Below are positions 44,806 to 64,000 of a stretch of 64,000 bases of DNA, in pieces. The stretch is from Maylandia zebra. Taxonomy: Eukaryota > Chordata > Actinopteri > Cichliformes > Cichlidae. The translations under genes were made by a program, and so were the position numbers. The notes beneath the pieces were generated by a model. The model ran no database searches. It was not told the origin of the DNA and worked only from the letters and a program-made list of their open reading frames with translations. The stretch spans positions 17,922,840-17,986,839 of the forward strand of contig NC_135183.1 of the NCBI RefSeq assembly GCF_041146795.1, in the 5' to 3' direction. The stretch's first letter is position 1. Every line of letters starts with the position of its first letter.

Positions 44806-47157
44806 TGACTTTGCATGAATCTGTCTTGTTTTTACTCTGAGGTCCTGTTTCTGTCTGATGACGTTTAAAAGTATTCAAACTAGCCCCTACAGTCAGACAT
44901 CTTTATTTTTATGGTTTAGTAGATTTTGATTTGCCAAACCAGGTTTTATATTGAGATTTTTCTTCTGTAACAGGTCTTCTTTATTACAAAACAACAACTT
45001 TGGCACTTTTATTATTTATTTGTAAAGAAATTATTTTCACAGTTCACTTATTCATTTTTTTACTACATTATTTGTTGGACTTTATGCAAATTAGTGCATA
45101 TGTGATATTATAACTCGTTTTATAATAAATAAGAAGCACACAAATTAAAATATTAATGTAAATGATCGCCTGGGGAAATTAAGAGCTCATATCAGTTAAG
45201 TTTTCTTGTTTTGTCCTTTTTTTCCACTTCCACTAGGTGTTCTGTAACTTTACAGTTGATATTTGAAAGTAGAGTAACTACTAAGTAGATCTGTCTGTGT
45301 TGATGCTGAAAGATTTATAATCTGATTCTGACTGTAACTGTTAAGATGATTATTGTGCACGTGCCATTCAGGCCTTCTAACAGCAAAAGAAAGCATTGAT
45401 ACCGGTGGTACATACTGTCAGTATTTAGACGGTGACATGGGTTGTGTAATTTGGCCTCCTTACATCATCACAATTTTTTTTGACTCAAACACTGTGACCG
45501 GTGCAACCAATCAGAATGACTTCAGAGCGTGATCACTTTTTTATTCGTTTTATCCATTTGTAATTCATTCTTATGCTAAAAAACGCTCTCAGTATTTGGA
45601 CAGTGACACATTTTTCTTTAACTTCAGAGCTCCAGCATCTCTAGTGTGAAGTAAATGATGGTCACTGTGTTAATGACACAAAAACACAAAGTTACAGTTT
45701 GGTCCAATAGTATTTAAAAAATTGCACAATTCTAAATTTTGTACAGCAACACAAAAATGTATTTTAAGTCCAATGCTCAATAATGATGGATGTGTAGCTT
45801 TTCAGCTCTAATCCAAAGGGTATAATCAGAGTACTGTACATAGTTTTTAGGAGTTACTAATATTCTTATAGAGTATCAGATTTTCAGAGGCTTCAAAGTC
45901 GTTGGACAATTTGAAGTCTAGAAGCTGTGGACATAACAAAGTGATGCTTTCCTCACTTGAGATGCTCAGACAGGTCTCTTTACCTGCAGTTTTGTCTGAA
46001 TGAGCATGCTCTATTGGGTTTGAAGAATACCTCATTATTCTTCACTGACCAGTTTTACAGCATTTGATAATCAGTGACAGCATTTCCACTGCAGCCCTGC
46101 AGGCTGGATCTAACTGTTTCACAGCGCAGTAACCATGCTTTATTTCAGGCTAATGGTGCTGAACTTACAGAATAAAAATGTTTTACTGGATAAATACTAC
46201 AATGATTAGAATAACCTTTGTTTGCACTACACAGTTTGAATTAAAAACACACACACACACACTAAAGATAATATGCATGTTCAGACATACAGACGCATGA
46301 TCAGCTATGTGGTATCAGGTTCACTCCATCCATACAAATAGACACAAACTGAACTTTACCTCCGCTTAACTTACTTAACCGTAAACCTTCATCTGTCCAT
46401 GTTCAGAGTGAGTGACAGCATTTTACAGTGTCAGAAAATAAGGGAATATTAGAAATGCACAGTGATAGGGACGAGCTGTCAGAGTGCTCACATAATGTTA
46501 TCTTCATAAACATAATCGCAGTAACCGAAACAAATACTCAGAAAGTCTGCAGTAATCTTTAAATTCATGTAATCAATAATACTTTCATAAAATGAGACAT
46601 CCAAAAATGTGCACACAATATGACACATTTAACGCGTGTGAAATGTTGAGCAGTGTGCAGAAGCTTTGGTCTTTGTCAGTGCCCTCAGACAGAACACCTC
46701 ACACCCACGGTGCACAAATCCACAACGTGGATGGTTAGGTTAGAAAACAGCAACAGTGCTGCAGTTCCTGTATGAACTGAACAACTTTGAAAATCTAAGA
46801 AACAGTTAAGCTTCTCTCCTCGAAAGCTAAGAGGGACAGACTGAACATGCAGACTGAACGGACTTTGTCACACTGGAGCATGAAACGAGGAACAATCATC
46901 AATCAGGAACGATCATATAGCCCTGTCGTCTTATTTGCTGTGATTTAGTGTGCGATTGTGTCCACGGGCAGAATTTTTTCATCTGGAAGTGACCTCATTC
47001 TCAGATGTTTCACTGACTTGATCACAAAATCTCTCAAACTTTTCGCCCTTTCAAAACTAAAACAGCTGAGAGAGGTAAAGGTAAGACAAATACTAATGAA
47101 ACAAATGCAGTTATGCACTTTTATTTTCATCTGCTTTGAAACATGGGTTTAAGAAAA
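44806..47157. other. Intergenic, no gene seen
   Basis: AT-rich sequence with a short (AC)n near 46250. CTCAGTATTTGGACAGTGAC and GTCAGTATTTAGACGGTGAC occur about 180 bp apart near 45590 and 45416, which suggests decayed repeat material. No coding region recognised. Confidence 0.45.
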
Positions 47158-47220
47158 GGTTTCTTCTGCTGCTCCATTTGAAGCTGTTTGCTTGTGCTGC
47201 CCTCTGCTGGTCAATCAGGT
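47158..47220 (+). repeat. Second copy of the repeat in the pthlh intron
   Basis: Matches 21825-21887 in the same orientation. Shared core is GCTGCCCTCTGCTGGTCA followed by TCAGGT. Marks an unidentified interspersed repeat. Confidence 0.6.
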
Positions 47221-47699
47221 GATCTTCCAGAATCTCTTAACTTTTGTTAACACAAGTGTTTAAATGAGCTTCATCTTTGTCTTTGTTTCATTATTGCTAA
47301 CACTGTGAGGTGGAATCTCTGAAAAGATGGCTGAAGTTGTGAAGAAGGAAAATTAAAGCATTTATTTAACCATTAAAACATTACGAAAGCCTTCAAAATC
47401 TAGTTTTAGTCTAAGAAAACTTTTTTTTAAAATTAATCTTTCCAGGTTGCAAAGATAAATAAGGATATTAATATCAGGCTTACAAGGAATTAGATACTTT
47501 ACCAAGAAATCATAAGGAGCAACCCACATAGCAGACAAGTTTGGCCCAGATCTGGTGTCACGCCGGCACTGCTAGCTGACTTCTGGCATGGTAAGTGGTA
47601 TGTCATCCAGATATGGGCCAGGCCTGGCAATGATGCAGGTTTGACAGGTTTGTGAGTGTACACTTTATCCAAAACCTAGTGAGGGTTTACTCATGGTTG

Positions 47700-47893
47700 C
47701 CATCGGGTGGCTGTACCTCAGGAGGTAGAACAGGTCCTCTAGTCTGCATGTCAACAGTGTGAATGTGTATGAATATTGTTAGGAAGCACTCAGTTTAGAG
47801 AAAGTGTTTGATTGGGTGAATGTGGCATGTTGTATAGAGCACTTTGAGTAATCCGTGAGAGTAGAAAAGCGCTTTGTAAGAATCAGTCCATTC
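47700..47893 (+). repeat. SINE- or MITE-like teleost repeat
   Basis: GGTGGCTGTACCTCAGGAGG, then GTGTGAATGTGTATGAAT, GGGTGAATGTGGCATG, AGAGCACTTTGAGTAAT and AGAAAAGCGCTTTGTAAG, ending near CAGTCCATTCA. This is the usual order of a widespread fish short interspersed repeat recalled from other genomes. No coding content. Confidence 0.6.
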
Positions 47894-48121
47894 ACTGTCT
47901 GAGCAAAGTTTCGTATTGTTACTTTTGCACTGTTGTGTTCCGGCACATGTTGTTATTACATGGCTTGATTAGAGTACACATTAGGCTGACATCTGGGGCT
48001 GGAGCTGAAACTGTTCTGGGACAGGCACAGGCACAGGGCAGCACTGTGTCTACAACTGGTACGTGGCTGCACACAACTTGCACATAGCCCACATACCGCA
48101 AAGAATGACGGCCCTTTGGTG

Positions 48122-48241
48122 GCCCAGATCAGGTTTGCCAGAGCTAATCCACACATGAGCCAGCACAGGACCACCAGTGTGTCTGCAACTGGCCTTGTGC
48201 TGGCCCATCTGTGGGCCACCTCTGGCAAACCAGATCTGGGC
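48122..48241. repeat. Palindromic MITE-like unit with 22-bp inverted arms
   Basis: The left arm starts GCCCAGATCAGGTTTGCC (48122-48143). The right arm (48220-48241) is its reverse complement with one mismatch. The 76-bp centre contains CCAGCACAGGACC and GGCCTTGTGCTGG, which pair again. Related words occur at 47545-47640 (GGCCCAGATCTGG, GATATGGGCCAGG), so several units were present here. Confidence 0.65.
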
Positions 48242-48349
48242 TAGTTAATGTGAGATGCCAAAAAGTGAGAGGGAGACCTTTCAGTGATGCTTTTCAGAAA
48301 TCGGAGAAACTCCCCACAAACATCCAGGTTTTGCTCTTTCAGCTGGGCT

Positions 48350-48632
48350 GAGCAGATGTGAATGTCTGACTGAAGGAACTAATGAAACAAGAAGTAGAAA
48401 CCTCCTCAACAGGATCTACACTGAGCTCTACATCACAGAGGAACAGAGTGAGGGAGTTTATACCCAACATGAGGTGAGGCAGCTGGAGACAGCTTCCAAG
48501 ATCCTCCATGACACTCCAATCAGGTGCCAGGACATCTTTAAAGCATTGCCTGACCAACAGAGACCCATCAGAGTGGTTCTGACAAACGGCATTGCTGGTG
48601 TTGGAAAGACTTTCTCAGTACTTTCTTTCTCA
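48350..48632 (+). pseudogene. NLRC3-like NLR fragment (FISNA plus start of NACHT)
   Basis: Translation in one frame gives CLTEGTNETRSRNLLNRI, YTELYITEEQSEGV, HEVRQLETASKI, QDIFKAL, RPIRVVLTNG and IAGVGKTFSV. This is the fish-specific FISNA domain leading into the NACHT Walker A motif (G.AGVGKT). NLRs of this group are cytosolic immune sensors, expanded to hundreds of copies in many fish. The fragment lacks its N-terminal domain and is cut right after Walker A by a LINE fragment. Not functional. Confidence 0.88.
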
Positions 48633-49770
48633 CTTCCGGTATGATGGCGCCTGTGTTTGGCTCTGCCGCTGCCGGTTGTAGTTTGTCGCGCTCTACTACT
48701 GTTGTGTTGTTTTTTTCTGCTCTACTGTTCTCACTCAGTTTTAATGATGTATTTGCGGCCCTGGTGTATGATCGCCTGGCCTTGCTATCCATCCGATCCT
48801 CTATGATGCCACACGATGTCTCGTCGCCCTCCTCCATTAGCTGGATCCTCGTCAGGCGATTTCAGTGGCCCCTCTAGACCACGGAGAAGGAGAGGGAGAA
48901 GAGGAGGTATTCAGGTAAAGCTCAGGATGTACTGGCGGCGTGGTTTGGCTGGTAAGCGACGTCGAGCGTGCGTTGTCTCCTGTGTCCAGAAAAGCTCCAT
49001 GGAGGGGGACTTGTTTTCCACGGCCTTGTTTGGATACGCTGGGCCCGGCTCTTTGAGACCCTGCCACCTCAGGAGGGTTTATCCAGACTCTTTTGCGGGC
49101 TGGCTTTTTCTTCCCTCGGTGAGTGGATTCTATGAGCGGGACGGCTCAAACCCTGTGTATTTACGTCCCTTAACTCGAGCCTCTGCAAATAACGAGGCTT
49201 CTAGCTCACTGAATATGGCGCTTTTTAACGCTTGATCTCTGTCTAATAAATCATTCTTGTTGAATGATTTTATATTATCTAAAAAACTCGATTTTTTATT
49301 CCTGACTGAGACCTGGCAGCGGGATGTAGACAACTCATCACTTGTTGAACTCTGCCCGGATGGCTATACTTTTATTACCCAGCCTCGGTTGTCTGATCGG
49401 GGTGGTGGGCTTGCCGTGGCTTTCCAGGACCGTTTCTCCTGCCGCTCCGTGAAAACTGGACTTTTTCGCTCGTTTGAGCTGCAGCTGCTTAAAATTGGTA
49501 ACAAGGATCCTTTGTACTGTGCTGTGGTGTATCGTCCACCTGGATATAACAGGTTATTTTTATCGGAGCTCAGCGACTTCTTATCCGCTACTATGAAGCT
49601 GTCTAGAGTGCTTATAGTTGGGGACTTTAACATACACGTTGATGATGACTCCAAGCTATTCACCAGAGACTTTATGAAAATTATTTTCATTTGACTCAGC
49701 ATGTGTCCGGTCCTACACACAGCAAAGGCCACACACTGGACCTTGTTTTTACTTTGGGTTTAAAGGTCGT
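48633..49770 (+). mobile_element. LINE 5' part with endonuclease domain (L2/Rex1-like), truncated
   Basis: Begins near CACTTCCGGTATGATGGCGCC, directly after the NLR fragment. From about 49240 it encodes an apurinic-type endonuclease: [54 protein letters not shown]. The frame is then broken, but HSKGHTLDLVFTLG follows in another frame at about 49720. No reverse transcriptase follows, so the copy is 3'-truncated or deleted. Confidence 0.8.
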
Positions 49771-50352
49771 TGATATTATATATAGAACATGTAGATATAA
49801 TCTTTCATAACCCAATTGGATGTGTTTAGATTTTAAACCTGGAGCACAACATTACAACGTCCCAGTCACTGAGCTTTTCTCGAAAAAGGAAAAAGTCAAT
49901 TTTATCCTTCTGTTACTGTGGACCACCATCTTCTCAGTTTTCTACACACTTGAAACACAAGCACATACTACCATGCTGCTGATCCCAAATCGAGTCTTGC
50001 ACTTTAGAATCAATACATTATAAATGATTTTAACACTACTTCAGACAGCATGTTTCTATCAATTATCACATATAAACGTTGTACATGTACAACATTTACA
50101 TTGTAAAGCTACAATGAAATTTCCAGAAACCAAAGGAATATTTTTGGCTTACATTTTCAAATGTATTCTGTGACAACAAATAAAAACATAAAATTATTAC
50201 CAAAAGAAAATGTAAAGATTTATTGATGGATGTTGTGTATATTCATAAATTGTATGAGTTAAAATTGTGAAATCAAGGAAGTAAACTGACTTAAGAGTCT
50301 CCAGTCTACAGTGTGGACTCTCCAAAGAAAACACGCATCTGTTTAATTCCTG
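49771..50352. other. No gene seen
   Basis: AT-rich sequence between the LINE endonuclease fragment and the NLR leucine-rich-repeat fragment. Nothing recognisable. Confidence 0.45.
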
Positions 50353-50468
50353 AATTCTACAGACTGTTTTCACTCAAGTCCAGAAGCTTCAGATGGTAAG
50401 GATTGGACTTCAGAGCAGACACCAGAGCAGCACAACTGATCTCTGATAAACTGCAGTCAACCAGTCTG
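50353..50468 (-). pseudogene. NLRC3-like leucine-rich-repeat exon fragment
   Basis: On the minus strand, after an acceptor-like CCCCCCACAATTCAG, the frame reads [20 protein letters not shown], then [15 protein letters not shown] and a stop. This matches one leucine-rich-repeat exon of fish NLRC3-like receptors. It lies on the opposite strand from the FISNA fragment 2 kb away, so the two are not pieces of one intact gene in place. Confidence 0.8.
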
Positions 50469-50764
50469 AATTGTGGGGGGAAAGAGATAAAAACAATGAT
50501 GATCCTATCAGATGTGTTCAGGTTTTAAACATGTAGCTCACTTTACTATGTCCTAACCAATGAGCAAATACCTCTATTTCTGTGTTTTCTGTGCATTCAT
50601 GTATATGTGTGTCTTTGTGTCTATTCAGAAAGATCAGTATTAATGATCAAACAGTGGATTAAATAGACAAAAAATATTTATTCCTTATTCATATATATTC
50701 CTTATTCCTTATTCAATACAAATATTTGTGCGCGCGTGTGTGTGTGTGTGTGTATATATATCCC

Positions 50765-51350
<586 letters not shown>

Positions 51351-52439
51351 ACTTGCATTTGAGTTCATCTTTTCATTTCTTCACATCTTCTAGCAGCTTC
51401 AGAGTGTAGGGATTCATGCATTTTCATTTACACGACTGTTTTCTGAGGGGAGACACAAATCCCTTTTTGTGAGGACAACATCATAAAAGCATAGTCACAA
51501 AAATCACAGCATAAAAATCTGATAAATCAAACATGCAGGTGGATCACCTGCTGAGGTGAGCATCTCACAGCTGTTTCTTTTTCATTTGCATATTCTGAAC
51601 CACAACAACTCTGCAGATTATTTCTGTGTATGACACTAAGACACTTGCAGTTATGTATGCATCAATTTGAATTGGTGTAAAGTCTGTGCTCATCACTGTG
51701 TTGTTTTGAATTTGAGCGCCACACAGTGGAATGTAGAACTGAGCCAACACAATTTTTGACTTAAAAGTAATGAAAACTAGTCATAAGAACAGCCTTTAGT
51801 AAATATTTTTCTTACGAATTCTTAAATTTTAAATGAATGTTTTTTTAATTAACAATTAAAAAAGATTTTTTCTTTTTTTTTAAACTTTTTTGTAAAAGTC
51901 AACAAAATTGCTCTAAAATATGTGAATGTTTGTGGTTATTGATCTACATTTTAATGGCAACATATAAGAAGTTTATATATTTTTTAATGATAATCCATGT
52001 GTATGTGTGGGGTTGTATTATGGCGATGTAGCCACTGGATGTGAGCGTTGAGCTACTAAATGTTAAAAACTGGCTGTGTGAAACTTTTATTTAAGAAAAA
52101 AAATAACCTCTTTTTATTTGTTTCATTCATTTATTCATTTGTCTGTAACTGTTTTGTTAAACTTTTTGTAGTCCTTTGTTTACTTCGTTGTTGCTTAGTA
52201 AAATGTTGCAAAATTGATTAGGACTAAATAAATAAATAAACTGCATTTGACCTGTCCAATTAAAAATTGTGAATCTATTTTAAATGCTATAAAAATGTAG
52301 TTTAAGAATAATTCTGAAACAATGAGTTATGCACAGTAATGCTATTAATACTAACAAGAAGAATAATTTATACGTTCATGTTTTTATCGTTGTGTGTAAA
52401 CTATGTCTGAGATAAAAGTTGTAATTTCTTGTTTTTACG
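51351..52439. other. No gene seen
   Basis: AT-rich non-coding stretch upstream of the C11orf98 homologue. No features supported. Confidence 0.45.
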
Positions 52440-52583
52440 TGACGGTGTTTTGCCGTTGAACTCCGGGCTTCGTTGTAATGTTTCGTCACGACTGCTGGGG
52501 GCAGTGAGGAGCCGTGTGGCCTGAGGACAGCCAGGATTTAGAGCGCAGAAGAAGAAGTCTGTGTTCCACGTGAGCTGGTCAGC
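52440..52583 (+). promoter_or_regulatory. Probable promoter and 5' UTR of the C11orf98 homologue
   Basis: GC-richer than the flanks and without a TATA box. Contains ACGTGACGG at its edge, CGTCACG at about 52486 (together an inverted CGTGACG/CGTCACG pair) and an E-box CACGTG at 52567-52572, 12 bp before the start codon. The transcription start is not defined. Confidence 0.5.
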
Positions 52584-60097
<7,514 letters not shown>

Positions 60098-60293
60098 AGA
60101 TATGTCTGCACTATGAGTCCCTGCTCAGACGTCCATGCCGGCGCCTCAACTTTGAGACTAATGGACAATAAGGACGTCCGTCCTGTAGTTTGTTTCTGCA
60201 GAAGAAAAAACTACAACAGTTGACATGGAAGCCCCTTTCTGCCAAAAATGTTCCCCCTCAAATATTAATTGAGCTGCTTTTATTTTAGTTGTA

Positions 60294-60299
60294 AATAAA
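60294..60299 (+). terminator. c11orf98: Poly(A) signal of the C11orf98 homologue
   Basis: AATAAA about 200 bp after the stop codon, followed by a T-rich and GT-containing stretch. Confidence 0.75.
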
Positions 60300-60605
60300 T
60301 CTGAATTTGTTTGAGGCTCACACTGTTTTATTTTTATTTGATCTTTTGCAGATTCTTAACCAAAACAGCTTTAATCAATCATTTAAACAAAAAACTTGAG
60401 GTTATTCTAAGTTAAATTAGTATGTTAGTGAAAAGACCAAATGTCTTTCTATGGTGTAAAAGTTTTGTGAGAATTAAAAATGTAACTTCACTGGCAAAAA
60501 TATGAAAAAAATATGATATTGTTTTAAATTTACTATCTGAAGATATTTTTGTAATTTTTGACTAACCAAAGGCATTTTACACTTTCATTTTGTTATTTGG
60601 CAGAA

Positions 60606-62183
60606 ATGGGTTTCCATATGTGATTGGGTTTTTATTTTATATCTCTGTTAGCGTCGCAGCACCTGCAGAGTTTGAGGGCAACATTTGGACCTGTGGTTGT
60701 TACAGCATTCATCTTGTAAGCTTGTTTAATTAAATGGGTCATGAGCTTTGACCTTTAACCTTCTGTTCCACCTAGTTCATTAAAATTTTATACATCATCA
60801 GAAGTTTCTATTCATTATTTAGATTATATAATAATTCAGATTTTTTTTAACCTTTCTTAGTTGTTGGTTCATAAATATTTGACTTATTATTTTCCTGACA
60901 CAGTTTGGTAAACATTTGTGCTTGATGGGAACATCCAGGTTCAAATGTAAACTGCACATTAAAACTCATTTTGGCTCTTCAGCAGTTTATGTTGAAAGAA
61001 AATTTTGTTACAGTTTAACACAAACTATGTTCATTTTTGACACGTTATTCAAATAAAGACCTGATAAATCCTTGTTTAATTTTTGCTGACTTCTGTTTTT
61101 TTATTGGGAAATAACATCATAGGTTTCCATGCTTAAAGGTATTGTGCTTTGTTTTGTTTTTTTACGTATGTCACTATTTGTGTTTTCTGACATACTTTGA
61201 TGAGCTTCCATATGTCAATTCATGTTTTAATAAGTTTTTCTAGGTGGTTAATTCGGGTTTATTTTAAGAAATATTTTCTCTCATGAGTTCTATGAACTGT
61301 GTATAAAAATATATACAATTAAATGTTTTCAGAATTAATGAGCCTCCATAGTTCTGATATACTTTATTTATTTATTTATTGGAGAGTTGTTTATAAACGT
61401 TTTGTCTTTTTGACCTTTTAGTAAGTCCAAACATTTAGTCCAGTTAATTCTAGATGTTTGTGTTCATCATTGCGATTCAATTATTATCAAAGGGCTTTAA
61501 TGGGTTTCCAAACTTATTAAAAATTAAATAATATTGTTTTAAATATTAATATGTCCCCATATTCTTAAGAAAGATAGATAGATAATAAAATGTTTTCAGA
61601 AAGCTCCAGGGAGTTCTCATTATTTGTTTTTACTTATAGGGTTGTATTGCGCTTCCATTTAAGTCCATTCATCCATCCATTGTGTACCCCACCCCATAAC
61701 AGCTGTAACTGGCACTAGCCCTCCACAACCAGGTATTTTTTTTTCTTTTATCTAATTTTTTTATTTTTGATCTTTAATGCACTTCCATGATTTTGATATT
61801 AGGTTCAGTTTTGTTTTACTTTTTCATTTTATTTGAAGGCTTCAAATAAGCTTACATTATCTATTTTTATTTACTATTTATACATCCCATTAGTTGTATT
61901 TTTTTCAGGGGGGTATATTGGGCTTCCGTATGTTTCAAAATTTGTTGTCCAGATTTTGACTTACTGCAATTGTTTTATTTATTATTTAAGTTCTAATGTC
62001 TTTATGGGCTTCCATAAATTCAGTCGAATTTACACCTATGTTGTTTTTGTAATGTTTTAGAGGCGTTAATGGTCTTCCATACATGTTGGAGGTTTTATAA
62101 ACTATTGATCCGCTTCACGCTGGCATCCTTTCTCTCAGATGTTTTGTTCATGATCAGATTTAATTATTGATGAGGCTCCGTAT
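60606..62183 (+). repeat. Recurrent degenerate TGGGCTTCCATA motif
   Basis: Eleven close variants of a (T/A)ATGGGCTTCCATATG word, at about 60606, 61117, 61200, 61336, 61499, 61645, 61776, 61914, 62002, 62066 and 62170. All are on the + strand and separated mostly by 64-163 bp of T-rich sequence. It looks like a decayed tandem array or satellite between C11orf98 and the next promoter-like region. No gene is seen in it. Confidence 0.55.
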
Positions 62184-62598
62184 GGAGCTCTTATATAAAC
62201 TGTGTCTTTATTGAAACATCTGAAGCTCTTTGTGTCCGGTTTCTCCGGCTGTTTCTCTGATATTTTTCCGGCTTTTTGGAAGAACATCAGACGGCAGTGA
62301 GCCTCAGATTGGGGATGCAGGCTCCTTCCCTCCCCCTACCAGAGGACAAAGACTAAAATGGGTCAGACTCAGGAGACAAGCAGCAGATCCTCCGCACCAG
62401 CCATCATGTAACGTCCTCCATCCTCTGCAGGCGGAGAACAGCCGGGTTCGTTATTAAGACAACAGAAACGCGTCCTCTGCCTTCTTTTTGTTTGAGCATC
62501 ATGTCCTGTCAGGACGGCTGAGGCTTCTTACTGGAACTAAGCTGGTTTGAACAAACACCGACTCATCACATCACATCGCACTGACCGCCGGAGGGACG

Positions 62599-62615
62599 AT
62601 GGAGGCGGCGCCGAG
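62599..62615 (+). other. Candidate first coding exon of a further gene
   Basis: Within a CpG-richer stretch (about 62.24-62.65 kb), ACG ATG GAG GCG GCG CCG AG is followed by GTAATC, an acceptable splice donor. If real, it would encode Met-Glu-Ala-Ala-Pro and continue outside the window. Nothing here identifies the gene. Confidence 0.25.
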
Positions 62616-62919
62616 GTAATCTGTGTCCCCGCTGACCGCTCAGGTAACAAAACGCATTTCGGCCGCTTCGTGTCCCACTTAGGCTCCATTACCGCACCAG
62701 TAAAACCAGTACAGGGCAGGTTTGAAGGGCAGGTGCTGTGTGCAGCAAGACATTAGCTTCGTGCTAAGACTCCAGCTTATAGATGCGGTCATGTGTGCAG
62801 CGCATTTCATTTATTACACACTTTATTACAGATTTTTGGCCTTGAGCTCAGGCTCAGCCCGGGCAGGTGCTCTCAAGTTCTTATTATCCAAAAGGAGCTG
62901 AGAGAACAACAGCTGCAGT

Positions 62920-63120
62920 TCTTCTGACGTCCAGCAGGGGCTCCACAGAGTCAGTCCCCATAGACTCCCATGTTATAAATTGACGTTTATTTCCTCTCTT
63001 AATAACAGCTGGGATATCTGTGTGACGTCATCCTGTGTTCTGCTGTTGATGTGATGTATGGATGGAGTCAGTGCCTCAATCATAGATTTTATATAAAAGA
63101 TGGAATAGCTGCTGGAGCTT
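62920..63120. repeat. Probable interspersed repeat
   Basis: CAGTCCCCATAGACTCCCATGT and TCATAGATTTTATATAAAAG are words common in fish MITE- or SINE-like repeats. No ends can be defined. Confidence 0.35.
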
Positions 63121-64000
63121 GAGCTTTTTCACTGTCGCAGTTTTTGGCTCATGGGCTAATGACTTGTGATTGGCAAGTCTGATTCTAATAACAGGCAAAA
63201 TTTACAAAAAGATCTTTGAGTTTTATTTAGTTAAACTTGAAACTATAGTCTGAAATCAGAAAAGTATCACAGAAGTCACAGTTTTGGCTTTTTATACTGT
63301 TAATAAGGTTCAGGTTTTAGATCTCTAAAATTGGACTTTTTTATTTATTCATTTTTCAGGTAGCAACTTTTAGCCATGCAGGTAATTTACACTTAGCCCT
63401 AAACTCACTTATTTAAACTCTGTTGAAGTTTAATGTCAGACTAAAGTTTATTACAGTGAACTAAGACTAAGAAGACATTAGTTAAAAATTAAAACTACTT
63501 CTTCTCCTTTTACTTTTTTTAATGAACATGCCCGAACAGCCCCTGAGTTGTCATGTTGTCAGAGTCATGAAACCGGCTCTGTGAGGTTATTACATCACTA
63601 TTCTGCTTTTACATCAATGATGCATTTTGTTAAGCTCTGTGCTAGTTTTAGTTGATTACAGCCTTATTGTACATTATAAGCATAGTGAGTTATTTTCCTG
63701 ATTTAGTGGTAAGATAACTCGACAGGTTGTGAAATTGTTGTTGATTTCTTTAGGCTTTTATGTGGACATGATAGTATGTGAGGAGGCTGTATATGACATG
63801 GAAGAATAAACCCCATGACATTCTTATGTTTTTAATTAACTTTGTTGCAGATTTTACAAAATTAAAGACTAAATTAAAAAACATAAAATATATAGAGATT
63901 AAACTCACCTCTAACTCTGGTTTGTTAGAATTTCTCTTTCTAAAAAAAAAAAAAAAACTAATAAAATGATCACCATGACAGTCCTCCCAGATGTTACAGG
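63121..64000. other. No gene seen
   Basis: AT-rich sequence to the end of the window. It may be intron of a gene starting near 62.6 kb. No domains or RNA recognised. Confidence 0.4.

Noticed and set aside
48641-49235. Open frames near the start of the LINE fragment as a host gene
   Set aside because: They precede the LINE endonuclease and belong to the 5' part of that element. No host domain is seen.
49364-49732. Minus-strand frame opposite the LINE endonuclease
   Set aside because: Shadow; the + frame has TETW, RPPGYN and GDFNIH motifs of the endonuclease.

Overview
This window is vertebrate nuclear DNA and almost certainly comes from a teleost fish. The signs are interrupted genes with GT-AG introns, a parathyroid-hormone-related-protein gene of fish type, NLRC3-like (FISNA-NACHT/LRR) fragments, long (GT)n/(CA)n tracts, and many fish-type mobile elements (L2-like and L1-like LINEs, hAT, pogo/Tigger, Tc1-like, LTR elements). 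Species cannot be read from the sequence; a percomorph such as a cichlid is a guess.

Layout. 1-18 kb is mostly non-coding, with an L2 3' fragment, a Tc1-like remnant, a tRNA-Thr-like pseudogene and a candidate TATA-driven non-coding exon near 6.0 kb. 18.1-23.1 kb is pthlh (PTHrP), + strand, two coding exons plus a spliced 3' UTR. 24-25 kb is a decayed L2 fragment split by a solo LTR. 25.76-38.66 kb is one nested structure: a minus-strand, 5'-truncated L1-like LINE with a 14-bp target duplication, interrupted by an 8.3-kb minus-strand LTR element with near-identical LTRs and a 5-bp target duplication. The LTR element shows no recognisable gag-pol and carries a fused fragment of two host genes, a dnaja3-like zinc-finger piece and a linker histone H1 globular domain. 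38.9-41.6 kb holds two probable solo LTRs and a decayed pogo element. 41.7-44.8 kb is a seven-exon DNase II gene whose start-codon exon lies about 70 bp downstream of one of these LTRs. 47.5-51.4 kb is a graveyard: MITE-like palindrome, SINE-like repeat, NLR remnants on both strands, a LINE endonuclease fragment and a Tigger-like end. 52.5-60.3 kb is the four-exon C11orf98 homologue; its third intron is enlarged by a hAT element (8-bp target duplication) that itself contains an almost complete L2-like LINE. 60.6-62.2 kb has a recurring degenerate motif, and a possible first exon of another gene lies near 62.6 kb.

The three host genes are unrelated in function: a secreted peptide hormone, an acid (lysosomal type) nuclease, and a small basic protein of unknown role. 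All three are on the + strand. No bacterial features, CRISPR array or operon structure are present. The most unusual object is the young LTR element with captured dnaja3/H1 sequence and a roughly 24-bp repeat cluster in its leader.
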